Source: an uncultured Lachnospiraceae bacterium
GTDB taxonomy: Bacteria > Bacillota > Clostridia > Lachnospirales > Lachnospiraceae
NCBI GenBank assembly: GCA_947631505.1
Contig: CANRLR010000012.1
Coordinates: forward strand, 1 to 64,000
Length of the DNA: 64,000 bases
Direction: 5' to 3'
In this document: piece by piece, positions 33,271 through 43,095 of the stretch
Numbering within the stretch: position 1 is the stretch's first letter
Layout: each line of letters begins with the position of its first letter
Notes under the pieces: model-generated
The model's database searches: none
What the model was told of the DNA's origin: nothing
Seen by the model: only the letters and a program-made list of their open reading frames with translations
Made by a program: the position numbers and the translations under genes

Positions 33271-35222
33271 GGAAAACTTACATATTAAATCATATTAGTA
33301 AAAAAGGATATCATTCTTATACCGGAACAGAATTTTCTTATTGGGTGAAAAAGGCAGGAAAGGGGAACAAGGAGGACAGACGGCTTCGGACATTAATGCC
33401 GAAAAGGAGAAGCCGTGTTTTTCAGGCAGAAAGGATAGATGAAACACTGGAGTGGTGTCTGGATTCAGGAAAATATACAGAGAAGCGTATGCTGCTCGTA
33501 AGAGATCCGTTTCAGACAGCACCTCTTACGGCGGTTCTTCTATTTGTGACAGAGGTTCCCTGTTCGGTGAAAGTCACGTTGGACTCGGGTGAAGTATTTC
33601 AGGAAGAAACAGAGATTACGAAAAGGCATCGTGTGGCAATATACGGATTACATCCGGCACAGCAAAATGAGGTACATGTGGAGCTGAGACAGGGCGATGC
33701 TGTTATTTATAAAAAGGATATTCTGGTGCAGACCGGGGAACTGCCGAAAGAGCTTTGTGATTCTGTTATTGTAAAAAAGCAATCGGAAACGCAAAGTCCG
33801 CTCACGCTTGTATTTGGGGGAGATACCAAATATGCATATGCCTTTGATTCGGAAGGGGAAGTGAGATACTATTTGAAACAGAGAACCCGTTCTTATGGAC
33901 TGTACCCATTGTCACAGGGACATTTTTTGTTCCTGTCCAAAAAAGTGCTGGCACCTTCCTATGGGAATCCTCATTCTATTCTGGCGGCGGAGATGGATTT
34001 TTTGGGAAGAGTGTACCGGGAATATATTGTGCCGGAAGGAATCCATCATGATGGCTGCGAAATGACACCCGGGGGAAATCTTCTCACAGTATCCAGTTCC
34101 ATGAATATGTATGTAGAGGATGCGGTTATTGAGATCGACAGAGAGACCGGAAAAGTGGTAAAGAAGCTGTGTCTCTTTGATGTGTTATCGGACCACCCAT
34201 ATTTGGATTATTTTGACTGGGCACATATTAATACGGTGTCCTATCAGGCAGAGGAGCATAGCATTCTTATTTCTGCCAGAAATCTTCATTCGGTATTGAA
34301 GATTGACTGGAAGACCAATGAGCTTTTATGGATTTTTTGTGATACAGAATTTTGGAAGGGTACAAAATATGAAAATAAAGTGCTTTCCCCAAAAGGAGAT
34401 ACTCCATTTTGTTATCAGAGCCATGCGGCATATTTTTTGGATGGATATCATTCCGGTGATGTAAAACGGCTGATTATCTATGATAATCATTGGCAGAAAA
34501 GGAGACCTGTGGCCAGCTTTGATAAAGATAAGAAATCCTATGTGCGTATCTATGAGATTGATGAGAAGAAGAAAACGGTGGAGCATCTGAAAAGCTATGG
34601 GACGGAGAAATCTACAATTCGTTCCAATGGGGTTGTAGTGGGGAACAGTGTCTTTTCCATGAGCGGTGCCCTTCGGAAAACGGTGGAAAACTGCGGCGGG
34701 AAAATTACGGAATTTGATTCCATGACAGGCAGGGAGAAAAATGTTTATCTGACAAAGACAACGTTTTACCGTGGTTATTCGTTTTTTGCTGATTTTCATG
34801 CTCTTTGCGAGCCGATGGAGAAGAGGGATGAGGGACTGCTGGGTGTGAAGCCGGAGGCACTTTACTGTCCAGAGGAAACATTAAAAAAGGTGAAGTGGAA
34901 GCCATGCTGCTGTGAACGGTTTTTTCCGATTCAGGATGAGAAGCGCAGGGAACTGGCAAGGATTCACATGGATTTGTATGAAAATACTCTTTTAGTAAAT
35001 GGAAAGGACCATCAGGTGCAAAAAATTTTCTTCCGGGGGAAGAAACACATATATGAGAAGGATTACTCCGAGACATTTCAGAGACTCCCTCATTTATTTG
35101 GTGAATTTTGTTATTCGCTTGCCGTATCGACCGATAATCTCAAGAAAGATGCCTATTGGATATATATTCAGTGCGGAAATCAGATATACAGGACAACAAA
35201 CCGGATCAGGGTCGTGGAATAA
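33264..35222 (+). CDS. Arylsulfotransferase (ASST) family protein
   Basis: 652 residues from TTG with GAGGGGG about 8 nt upstream. The beta-propeller-like core (from about 190) carries the ASST pattern of spaced His/Arg residues: HHDGCEMTP, DWAHINTVS, SARNLHSVLKI and YQSHAAYFLD. In E. coli AssT-type enzymes such His/Arg residues transfer sulfate between phenolic compounds through a sulfo-His, without PAPS. Known AssT proteins are periplasmic, but this protein has no signal peptide and a long basic N-terminus, so it appears cytosolic. A gut bacterium might use it on phenolic sulfates. It stands alone between the exporter and a patatin gene. Confidence 0.8.
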   Translation: MFWKTYILNHISKKGYHSYTGTEFSYWVKKAGKGNKEDRRLRTLMPKRRSRVFQAERIDETLEWCLDSGKYTEKRMLLVRDPFQTAPLTAVLLFVTEVPCSVKVTLDSGEVFQEETEITKRHRVAIYGLHPAQQNEVHVELRQGDAVIYKKDILVQTGELPKELCDSVIVKKQSETQSPLTLVFGGDTKYAYAFDSEGEVRYYLKQRTRSYGLYPLSQGHFLFLSKKVLAPSYGNPHSILAAEMDFLGRVYREYIVPEGIHHDGCEMTPGGNLLTVSSSMNMYVEDAVIEIDRETGKVVKKLCLFDVLSDHPYLDYFDWAHINTVSYQAEEHSILISARNLHSVLKIDWKTNELLWIFCDTEFWKGTKYENKVLSPKGDTPFCYQSHAAYFLDGYHSGDVKRLIIYDNHWQKRRPVASFDKDKKSYVRIYEIDEKKKTVEHLKSYGTEKSTIRSNGVVVGNSVFSMSGALRKTVENCGGKITEFDSMTGREKNVYLTKTTFYRGYSFFADFHALCEPMEKRDEGLLGVKPEALYCPEETLKKVKWKPCCCERFFPIQDEKRRELARIHMDLYENTLLVNGKDHQVQKIFFRGKKHIYEKDYSETFQRLPHLFGEFCYSLAVSTDNLKKDAYWIYIQCGNQIYRTTNRIRVVE

Positions 35223-35256
35223 GGCTGAAAAAATGTAAAACGGTCCTTTCTAAGAA

Positions 35257-35285
35257 TTGACTTTCTTTCAGACAAACGGTATACT
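35257..35285 (+). promoter_or_regulatory. Sigma-A promoter of the patatin gene
   Basis: TTGACT, 17-nt spacer, TATACT, about 60 nt before the patatin start. Confidence 0.75.
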
Positions 35286-35344
35286 AAAAAATAGTAAAAT
35301 CGTTTGAATAATGACAGAAAGCTCATGGGAAAGGCAGGATTATT

Positions 35345-36187
35345 ATGACGGGAATTATTTTAGAAGGTGGAACATTCCGGCCGATTTTCAGCTGTGGTGT
35401 AATGGATGCCCTTTTGGCAGAAAATATATTGCTGCCGTATTGCATTGGTGTTTCGGCAGGAATTGCGAATGGAGTATCTTATATTTCCAAGCAGCCTCAG
35501 CGCAATTTGGAAATTATGCAAAAGTATCGTAACGATAAACGGTATATGAGCCGGCAGAATTTAAAAAAATGCAAAAGTATTTTTGGTCTGGATTTTGTTT
35601 TTGGAGAAATACCAAAAACCTTGCTTCCCTTTGACCGGGAAACTTTTTTAAGCTATGAGGGAACCTGTCTTGTTGGTGTGACGAACGCAAAGACCGGAGA
35701 GGCAGAATATAAAAATGCCATGGATATGGATGAAGATTTTACAATGCTCCGTGCTACTTGTGCACTGCCGATGTTTTTTCCGGCGATTGAACTGGATGGG
35801 CAAAAATATTATGATGGCGGAATTGCAGATCCGATTCCTGTCAGGAAAGCATTGGAGGACGGATGTGACAAGGTCATTATTGTACTGACTCAGCCAAGAG
35901 GCTTTGTAAAACGTTTTGGTAAATACGATAAAATGGGTGCACGGATACTGGGACGTAAGTATCCTGAGATGAAAAAACTTATTAAGAGCCGGCCGGAACG
36001 CTACAATGAGGCTGTGCGCTATTGTGAGGAGCTGGCAAAAGAGGGAAAGGCAATGATTATTCGCCCGAATCATTTTCTGAATAGTTTTGAGAGTGATGTC
36101 CGCAAATTGGAAATGGCTTATTGGCATGGATTCCGCATGACAAAAGAGCGTATGAAAAAAATAAAACATTTTCTGGAAATCAATTAA
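35345..36187 (+). CDS. Patatin-like phospholipase
   Basis: 280 residues. The serine-hydrolase elbow GVSAG (about residue 36) and the Asp of DGGIADPIPV (about 158) form the patatin Ser-Asp dyad. The oxyanion loop reads LEGGTFRPIF, where most members have GGGxRG. It has no signal peptide, so it is a cytosolic or membrane-associated lipid acyl hydrolase of the RssA/YlbK kind. Its own promoter lies upstream and a terminator overlapping the hrcA promoter lies downstream. Confidence 0.88.
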   Translation: MTGIILEGGTFRPIFSCGVMDALLAENILLPYCIGVSAGIANGVSYISKQPQRNLEIMQKYRNDKRYMSRQNLKKCKSIFGLDFVFGEIPKTLLPFDRETFLSYEGTCLVGVTNAKTGEAEYKNAMDMDEDFTMLRATCALPMFFPAIELDGQKYYDGGIADPIPVRKALEDGCDKVIIVLTQPRGFVKRFGKYDKMGARILGRKYPEMKKLIKSRPERYNEAVRYCEELAKEGKAMIIRPNHFLNSFESDVRKLEMAYWHGFRMTKERMKKIKHFLEIN

Positions 36188-36206
36188 AGATTTTATAAAA
36201 AAACTA

Positions 36207-36235
36207 TTGACAATACCACCGCGAGGTGGTATTTT
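36207..36235 (+). promoter_or_regulatory. Sigma-A promoter of the hrcA operon
   Basis: TTGACA, 17-nt spacer, TATTTT, with CIRCE directly downstream so that HrcA can block transcription. Confidence 0.7.
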
Positions 36236-36238
36236 AAT
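36212..36238 (+). terminator. Palindrome inside the hrcA promoter, likely patatin terminator
   Basis: AATACCACC/GGTGGTATT with a GCGA tetraloop and a short T-run. It lies entirely within the -35/-10 region of hrcA, so it may stop upstream transcription, act as an operator, or both. Confidence 0.55.
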
Positions 36239-36250
36239 GTTAGTCAGTGA

Positions 36251-36277
36251 TTAGCACTCGATTTCAGTGAGTGCTAA
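36251..36277 (+). promoter_or_regulatory. CIRCE operator (HrcA binding site)
   Basis: TTAGCACTC, 9 nt, GAGTGCTAA: an exact match to the CIRCE consensus, placed between promoter and hrcA. It makes the operon self-repressed and heat-induced. Confidence 0.98.
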
Positions 36278-36300
36278 CAAAGCAAAAGGATGTGATTCGG

Positions 36301-37338
36301 ATGGATTTGAATGAGCGAAAACAAAAGATTTTGGAAGCAATCATTCGGAATTATATGGAGACCGGTGAACCGGTTGGCTCGCGTACGGTTTCTAAATATG
36401 CAGATCTGAATCTGAGTTCTGCCACGATTCGCAATGAGATGTCAGACTTGGAAGAAATGGGTTACATCCTGCAGCCGCACACTTCAGCAGGGAGAATTCC
36501 ATCTGATAAGGCCTACCGGCTTTATGTCGATACCATGTTGAAAAGTAAGGATGCAGAAGTAAAAGAGATGAAGGAGCTGCTTGTGGATAAGGCAGATAAG
36601 CTTGATATTCTACTGAAGCAGGTGGCAAAGCTGCTGGCACAGAATACAAATTATACTACAATGGTCACGAAGCCGAAGTATGAGCATAAGAAGATAAAGT
36701 TCATACAATTAAATCAGATTGCAGAAGGCCAGCTGTTAGTGCTGATTGTATTAGATAACAATCATGTGAATAATAAATTTATTAATTTGGAAGAAATTGT
36801 AGATGAAAACGTGATTGTTCAAATGAATTTTCTGATAAACACTGCTTTAAATGGTCTGGATTTTACCGAGATCAACATGGCAATTATGCAGCAGATCAAA
36901 GAAAAGGCCGGTGTTTATGGAGATTTGGCAAGCAGTATTCTGGATTGTATAGCAGAGGCTATGACGGAAGAGGATGATTCGGAGATTTATACATCTGGAG
37001 CAACGAACATTTTAAAATATCCGGAGCTGTCAGACAAAGAGAAAATAACAGAACTTCTGTCCACGTTTGAAGAGAAACAGATGCTGGCGGCATGGGCGAA
37101 TGACCGCCCGGTCGAAGAAAACAAAGAACATGGAATTCAAGTATATATCGGAGAGGAATCTCCGGTGGAATCGATGAAAGATTGTTCGGTTGTTACAGCA
37201 ACATATCAGATCAAGGAAGGGGTATATGGGAAAATTGGTATTGTGGGGCCGAAGCGGATGGATTATGAGAAGGTTGTAGGAACGCTGGAAAACTGTATGC
37301 AGCAGTTGGATGATATATTTAAAAAGAAACAGGAATAG
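36301..37338 (+). CDS. hrcA: Heat-inducible transcription repressor HrcA
   Basis: 345 residues from ATG 36301 (MDLNERKQKILEAIIRNY), after AAAAGGA; the track start at 36271 lies within CIRCE. The N-terminal winged helix (EPVGSRTVSKYADLNLSSAT, IRNEMSDLEEMGYI) binds CIRCE. The GAF-like and insert domains follow, ending in VGPKRMDYEKVVG. HrcA represses this operon and needs the GroE chaperonin to stay folded. First gene of hrcA-grpE-dnaK-dnaJ. Confidence 0.97.
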   Translation: MDLNERKQKILEAIIRNYMETGEPVGSRTVSKYADLNLSSATIRNEMSDLEEMGYILQPHTSAGRIPSDKAYRLYVDTMLKSKDAEVKEMKELLVDKADKLDILLKQVAKLLAQNTNYTTMVTKPKYEHKKIKFIQLNQIAEGQLLVLIVLDNNHVNNKFINLEEIVDENVIVQMNFLINTALNGLDFTEINMAIMQQIKEKAGVYGDLASSILDCIAEAMTEEDDSEIYTSGATNILKYPELSDKEKITELLSTFEEKQMLAAWANDRPVEENKEHGIQVYIGEESPVESMKDCSVVTATYQIKEGVYGKIGIVGPKRMDYEKVVGTLENCMQQLDDIFKKKQE

Positions 37339-37367
37339 AGAGAAATTGACAGAAAGGTGGCAAGAAG

Positions 37368-38000
37368 ATGGTTGAAGTGAAAAACGAGCAGAAGGAAGAA
37401 GAAAAAGAACCGGTAGTGCCAGAGGAAGAGCTGGAACAAAAGATAGAGCCGGATGAAGCCGGAGAGGCAGGGGAAGAGAGTACAGAAGATTCCAATGAAA
37501 AGAAGATAGAGGAAGAAAGTACGGAAGATTCCAAAGAAAAGAAAAAGAAAAAGGTCAAAAAGGATAAAAGGGACGAAAAGATAGAGGAACTGAATGACCG
37601 TTTGATGAGAAATCTGGCGGAATTTGAGAATTTTAGAAATCGTTCCGAAAAAGAAAAAGGTGCCATGTTTGAAATCGGAGCAAAGTCGGTCATTGAAAAA
37701 ATTCTTCCCGTCGTGGATAATTTGGAGAGGGGATTTGACGGACTTTCCGATGAAGAAAGAGAAACACCGTTTGTAAAAGGAATTGATGCGGTATATAAGC
37801 AGATGCTAACGGCACTGGAGGAACTTGGTGTTACAGCGATTGAGGCAGTCGGGCAGGAATTTGATCCAAATCTTCATAATGCTGTGATGCATGATGAGGA
37901 TGATTCAGAAGAGTCCAATAAAGTAATTGAAGAGTTCCAAAAGGGTTATATGTATAAAGACAGCGTAGTCAGACACAGTATGGTTAAGGTTTTAAACTAA
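37368..38000 (+). CDS. grpE: Nucleotide exchange factor GrpE
   Basis: 210 residues with ribosome site AAAGGTGG, 29 nt after hrcA. A Glu/Lys-rich, disordered N-terminal 65 residues precedes the long dimerising helix (LNDRLMRNLAEFENFRNRSE) and the beta domain (GVTAIEAVGQEFDPNLHNAV, YKDSVVRHSMVKV). It releases ADP from DnaK. Confidence 0.97.
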   Translation: MVEVKNEQKEEEKEPVVPEEELEQKIEPDEAGEAGEESTEDSNEKKIEEESTEDSKEKKKKKVKKDKRDEKIEELNDRLMRNLAEFENFRNRSEKEKGAMFEIGAKSVIEKILPVVDNLERGFDGLSDEERETPFVKGIDAVYKQMLTALEELGVTAIEAVGQEFDPNLHNAVMHDEDDSEESNKVIEEFQKGYMYKDSVVRHSMVKVLN

Positions 38001-38004
38001 TTGA

Positions 38005-39924
<1,920 letters not shown>

Positions 39925-39981
39925 GAACCACTCGGGGCGCGGGACTCTTAGATGAGCTGCGAAACGAGATGATATGTTTGG

Positions 39982-40002
39982 CTCGTGCTATTACGGCACG
40001 AG
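39982..40002 (+). other. Hairpin in the dnaK-dnaJ spacer
   Basis: CTCGTGC/GCACGAG with a 7-nt loop and no T-run. It is not a terminator and may serve mRNA processing or stability, setting DnaK above DnaJ output. Confidence 0.5.
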
Positions 40003-40036
40003 TCATTCCCATGTAAATGAAGAGGAGGCTGGCAAC

Positions 40037-41155
40037 ATGGCAGATAAGAGAGATTACTATGAAGTGCTCGGTGTCGACAAAAATGCCGATGACGCTGCAT
40101 TAAAAAAAGCATATCGTGTTCTTGCCAAAAAATATCATCCGGATACGAATCCGGGAGATAAAGAGGCGGAAGCGAAATTTAAGGAAGCATCCGAAGCATA
40201 TGCTGTCTTAAGTGATGCAGAAAAAAGAAGACAATATGATCAATTCGGTCATGCTGCCTTTGAAGGCGGAGCCGGTGGAGCAGGCGGCTTTAGTGGCATG
40301 GATATGGATGATATCTTTGGAAGTTTCGGAGATATTTTTGGAGACTTGTTTGGCGGCGGCTTTGGCGGACGAAGCAGAAGGGCAGATCCGAATGCACCGC
40401 AGAGAGGAGCGAATCTCCGCACTCAGGTTCGTGTGACATTTGAAGAGGCATGCTTTGGTGCTGAGAAAGAAATTGAGATTCCATCTAAGGTAGAGTGTAA
40501 GACCTGTGGAGGAAATGGTGCCAAACCGGGAACCAGCCCGGTCACCTGTGAGCAGTGCGGCGGACGAGGTCAGGTGGTTCGCACCCAGCAGTCCCTGTTT
40601 GGTATGGTTCAGAATGTTACAACCTGTCCTGCCTGTGGTGGAAAGGGAACTATTATTAAGGAAAAGTGTCCGGACTGTCATGGTAACGGATACACGAGTA
40701 AAAAGGAAAAATTGCAGGTATCCATTCCGGCTGGTATTGACCACGGACAGAGCGTACGTCTTCGCGGAAAAGGAGAACCGGGTAAAAATGGTGGCAGCCG
40801 GGGAGACCTTTTAGTAGAGGTTTATGTGGAGGGACATGAAGAGTTCAAACGTCATGACTATGATATCTATTCCACTGTAAAAATCAGCTATCCGAGAGCA
40901 GTCCTCGGTGGTGATGTAATTATTCATACAATAGATGGTGATGTTGCCTACAATGTAAAGGCAGGAACACAGACTGGCACAAGAGTACGGTTGAGAGGAA
41001 AGGGTGTACCGTCTCTTCGCAACAAAAAGATGCGCGGAAATCATTATGTGGATTTGGTTGTAGATGTACCGACTTCCTTATCCAGAGAGCAGAAAAAGCT
41101 ATTGGAACAGCTGGATGCAACCTTTGAGAAAAAAGAAAAGAAGAAAAAGAAGTAA
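40037..41155 (+). CDS. dnaJ: Co-chaperone DnaJ (Hsp40)
   Basis: 372 residues from ATG 40037, after GAGGAGG; the track start adds 21 residues from the spacer. J domain with the HPD motif ([16 protein letters not shown]), Gly/Phe region ([20 protein letters not shown]), four CxxCxGxG zinc motifs ([32 protein letters not shown]) and the C-terminal client domains. Stimulates DnaK ATPase. Last gene of the operon. Confidence 0.98.
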   Translation: MADKRDYYEVLGVDKNADDAALKKAYRVLAKKYHPDTNPGDKEAEAKFKEASEAYAVLSDAEKRRQYDQFGHAAFEGGAGGAGGFSGMDMDDIFGSFGDIFGDLFGGGFGGRSRRADPNAPQRGANLRTQVRVTFEEACFGAEKEIEIPSKVECKTCGGNGAKPGTSPVTCEQCGGRGQVVRTQQSLFGMVQNVTTCPACGGKGTIIKEKCPDCHGNGYTSKKEKLQVSIPAGIDHGQSVRLRGKGEPGKNGGSRGDLLVEVYVEGHEEFKRHDYDIYSTVKISYPRAVLGGDVIIHTIDGDVAYNVKAGTQTGTRVRLRGKGVPSLRNKKMRGNHYVDLVVDVPTSLSREQKKLLEQLDATFEKKEKKKKK

Positions 41156-41169
41156 ATAGGAAATGTATG

Positions 41170-41224
41170 AAGCGGTGACCAATGATGCAGACGTTATTGT
41201 ATGCAATTTGCCACCGCTTTTCTT
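41170..41224 (+). terminator. Terminator of the heat-shock operon
   Basis: AAGCGGTG/CACCGCTT closes a long loop and is followed by TTCTTT. The loop contains a TTGTATGCAAT stretch resembling the operator repeats just downstream. Confidence 0.7.
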
Positions 41225-41241
41225 TGATTTTCACCCCTGAT

Positions 41242-41353
41242 AATATGCAGAATTATTGCATACTTGACAATTATGCAGGATTATTGCATATTTAACGATT
41301 ATGCAGAATTATTGCATACTTGACAATTATGCAGGATTATTGCATAATTTACA
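41242..41353 (+). repeat. Four tandem 28-bp operator-like repeats
   Basis: Four units in register, of form ATTATGCAGRATTATTGCAT followed by AYTTRACR. Each holds an inverted repeat TATGCA-N7-TGCATA (one end imperfect in unit 1). Units 1 and 3 are nearly alike, and so are 2 and 4, as if a 56-bp block was doubled. TTGACA boxes lie in units 1 and 3, so promoter elements are built into the repeat. This is not a CRISPR array, since no unique spacers separate the units. Confidence 0.93.
41320..41348 (+). promoter_or_regulatory. Promoter of satD overlapped by repeat 4
   Basis: TTGACA (end of unit 3), 17-nt spacer, CATAAT. The palindrome of unit 4 fills spacer and -10, which is an autorepressor layout. 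Confidence 0.7.
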
Positions 41354-41368
41354 CAGGAGGATACAGTC

Positions 41369-42040
41369 ATGAATTATATAGCAATTATCGGTGATATAAA
41401 GGATTCTAAGGAGTTAGAAAATCGCAGTGAGGTGCAACAGAAACTGAATTGTGCCTTAAAATCTATAAATGAAGCTTACAGCACAGAGATTTCGTCAAAA
41501 TTTATTATTACTTTAGGGGATGAATTTCAGGGATTGTTAAAAGGCTATGGACATGTTCTTGATATTATAAAGTACATTCAGAGAGAGCTGTATCCTGTCA
41601 AGCTGCGTTTCGGAGCAGGTTTGGGTGAAATAAATACAGATATTTTTCATGAAGCGGCTTTAGGTGCTGATGGCCCGGCTTATTATGCGGCCAGAAAAAT
41701 GATAGAAGAATTGCGGGAACAGGAGAAAAGTTTGAAAAAGCAGGCTGCTGATATTCAAATTGCAATGTATAATATAGAAAAATTTGAAGTGACAGAGATT
41801 AATACCATTCTTTTACTTATGAAGATAATTGAGGATGGGTGGTCGGAAAAGCAGAGGTATACGATTTGGGATATGGAACAGAACGGTGGAAGTCAGGAAG
41901 AATGTGCAAAACGGATGGGGACAACTCAGTCAACGGTTGCCCGTAGACTGGCGGAGGGCAATTATGTAAGTTATATACGAGTTAGAAAAACGGTTGAGGA
42001 AGCATTAAAGAGATTAGGAGAAGCACAGAATGATAACTAA
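41369..42040 (+). CDS. SatD-family protein (palm-like domain plus helix-turn-helix)
   Basis: 223 residues with ribosome site CAGGAGG. Residues 1-95 hold YIAIIGDIKDSKEL, then ITLGDEFQGLL and FGAGLGEI. The spacing of an early GDxxDS Asp, a GDEF-like turn and a glycine-rich strand resembles the metal-binding palm of GGDEF and class III cyclase domains; this is my inference. Residues about 165-215 form a helix-turn-helix (GGSQEECAKRMGTTQSTVARR) suited to binding the four palindromes upstream. SatD was named from a Streptococcus acid-tolerance operon; its biochemistry is not known to me. Its 3' end overlaps the DUF3307 gene by 11 bases, so the two are translated together. Confidence 0.8.
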   Translation: MNYIAIIGDIKDSKELENRSEVQQKLNCALKSINEAYSTEISSKFIITLGDEFQGLLKGYGHVLDIIKYIQRELYPVKLRFGAGLGEINTDIFHEAALGADGPAYYAARKMIEELREQEKSLKKQAADIQIAMYNIEKFEVTEINTILLLMKIIEDGWSEKQRYTIWDMEQNGGSQEECAKRMGTTQSTVARRLAEGNYVSYIRVRKTVEEALKRLGEAQNDN

Positions 42041-42773
42041 ATATCTATTGATTTTCGGAATTGCACATTTGCTGGGGGATTTCTATTTTCAGACTGAAAA
42101 AATGGCGAGGGAGAAAGAGATAAAATATAAGGGAGTATTATTCCACTGTGCAGAGTATTTTGTAGTCACTTTATTAGTTGTTTTACCGGTATTCAGCTTT
42201 GATATGATGATTGCGTCTCTATATACAGCTTTAGCACATTTGGTAATAGATACGGTAAAGTATTTACTTTTGGCAACGAAAAAGATAAGAAAAAGCGGCA
42301 GAGTATTTGTGGCTGACCAGTGTGTACATGTATTCAGTATTTTTATGCTGGCTTCTTTCATGACTTACCGGAATTTTTCGATAGGGCATATAGGAATAGT
42401 AAATCGTATGTTAAATTTATATGGTTATGATGCAGAGATGCTTGCAAAATGGCTGTTTGTGATATTCATAAATCATAAACCAGCTAACATTTTGATACAG
42501 AACCTTCTTGGCGTTTATAAACCCAAGACGGAGGATAAGATAATAAAGGCAGATAATAAGATAGGAAGAAAAATTGGAACAATCGAACGATTTATAATGC
42601 TTGCCTTTTTGTCCGTGAATCAGTATACAGCGATGGGATTTGTACTCACAGCAAAGTCGATTGCCAGATACGATAAGATTACAAAGGATGAAAAATTTGC
42701 AGAATATTATCTGCTTGGCACATTAGTCAGTACATTAAGTGTAGTTCTGTGTAAACAGTTGATTTTATCGTGA
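42030..42773 (+). CDS. DUF3307 polytopic membrane protein
   Basis: 247 residues; AGGAG of its ribosome site lies in the satD end. The DUF3307 pattern starts at FGIAHLLGDFYFQTEKMA. Five or more membrane helices carry polar residues: HLLGDF, FHCAEYF, LAHLVIDTVKY and ADQCVHVFSI. Repeated His/Asp/Gln residues inside helices recall membrane-embedded metal hydrolases of the YdjM type, which is an inference only. It is always worth viewing with SatD, as the two genes form one unit here. Function unknown. Confidence 0.8.
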   Translation: MITKYLLIFGIAHLLGDFYFQTEKMAREKEIKYKGVLFHCAEYFVVTLLVVLPVFSFDMMIASLYTALAHLVIDTVKYLLLATKKIRKSGRVFVADQCVHVFSIFMLASFMTYRNFSIGHIGIVNRMLNLYGYDAEMLAKWLFVIFINHKPANILIQNLLGVYKPKTEDKIIKADNKIGRKIGTIERFIMLAFLSVNQYTAMGFVLTAKSIARYDKITKDEKFAEYYLLGTLVSTLSVVLCKQLILS

Positions 42774-42824
42774 AAGGAATTGCAGCAGGAGGTTGTGATT
42801 TTAAATAAAAAAACGTTTTTAAAA

Positions 42825-42853
42825 TTGACAAAAATGTACAATGATGATACAAT
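42825..42853 (+). promoter_or_regulatory. Sigma-A promoter of the chemoreceptor
   Basis: TTGACA, 17-nt spacer, TACAAT. Transcription would start near 42860, leaving an untranslated leader of about 235 nt. Confidence 0.82.
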
Positions 42854-42859
42854 ACTAAT

Positions 42860-43031
42860 ACAAAATCATATGGAAAACCGGGGATAGGATTTGACAAAGA
42901 TGTGTCAGGAGAACAAACTTGGGTACAAGCTGTTTTTGGCATATATACTTAGCAGGTCCTAGCTTGTGAGTATGAAAGTAAATATTAAAACCTGTTATTA
43001 TAGTCTGTACTATAATAACAGGTTCTATTTA
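42860..43031 (+). ncRNA. Structured leader, candidate riboswitch of unassigned class
   Basis: Between a strong promoter and a strong terminator lie TGACA/TGTCA (local stem) and ACAAGCT/AGCTTGT (42925-42931 with 42961-42967), enclosing TTAGCAGGTCCTAG. CAGGT of that loop can pair with ACCTG in the 5' arm of the terminator, giving an antiterminator choice. Chemoreceptor genes in clostridia are often under c-di-GMP riboswitches, but I do not find the GEMM-I core (GGCAAACC, GCAAAGCC) or a type II match from memory. Class left open. Confidence 0.55.
42989..43031 (+). terminator. Terminator in the chemoreceptor leader
   Basis: A perfect 16-bp stem (AACCTGTTATTATAGT and its complement) with loop CTGT, followed by CTATTTAATT. 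It lies about 65 nt before the ATG, so it acts on the gene's own leader. Confidence 0.85.
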
Positions 43032-43095
43032 ATTAGCGATTTATACATAACAAGCGTAATTTTTAAGTATTACAATATTGGTGTCAGGAGGAAAA

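Noticed and set aside
34326-34799. 157-aa minus-strand ORF within the arylsulfotransferase
   Set aside because: Shadow of the ASST frame; no independent support.
41242-41353. 28-bp repeats as a CRISPR array
   Set aside because: The units abut without unique spacers, contain promoter boxes, and no cas gene is near.
42860-43031. Naming the leader a c-di-GMP riboswitch
   Set aside because: The GEMM-I core sequences are not present and I could not confirm the type II pattern, so the class is left open.
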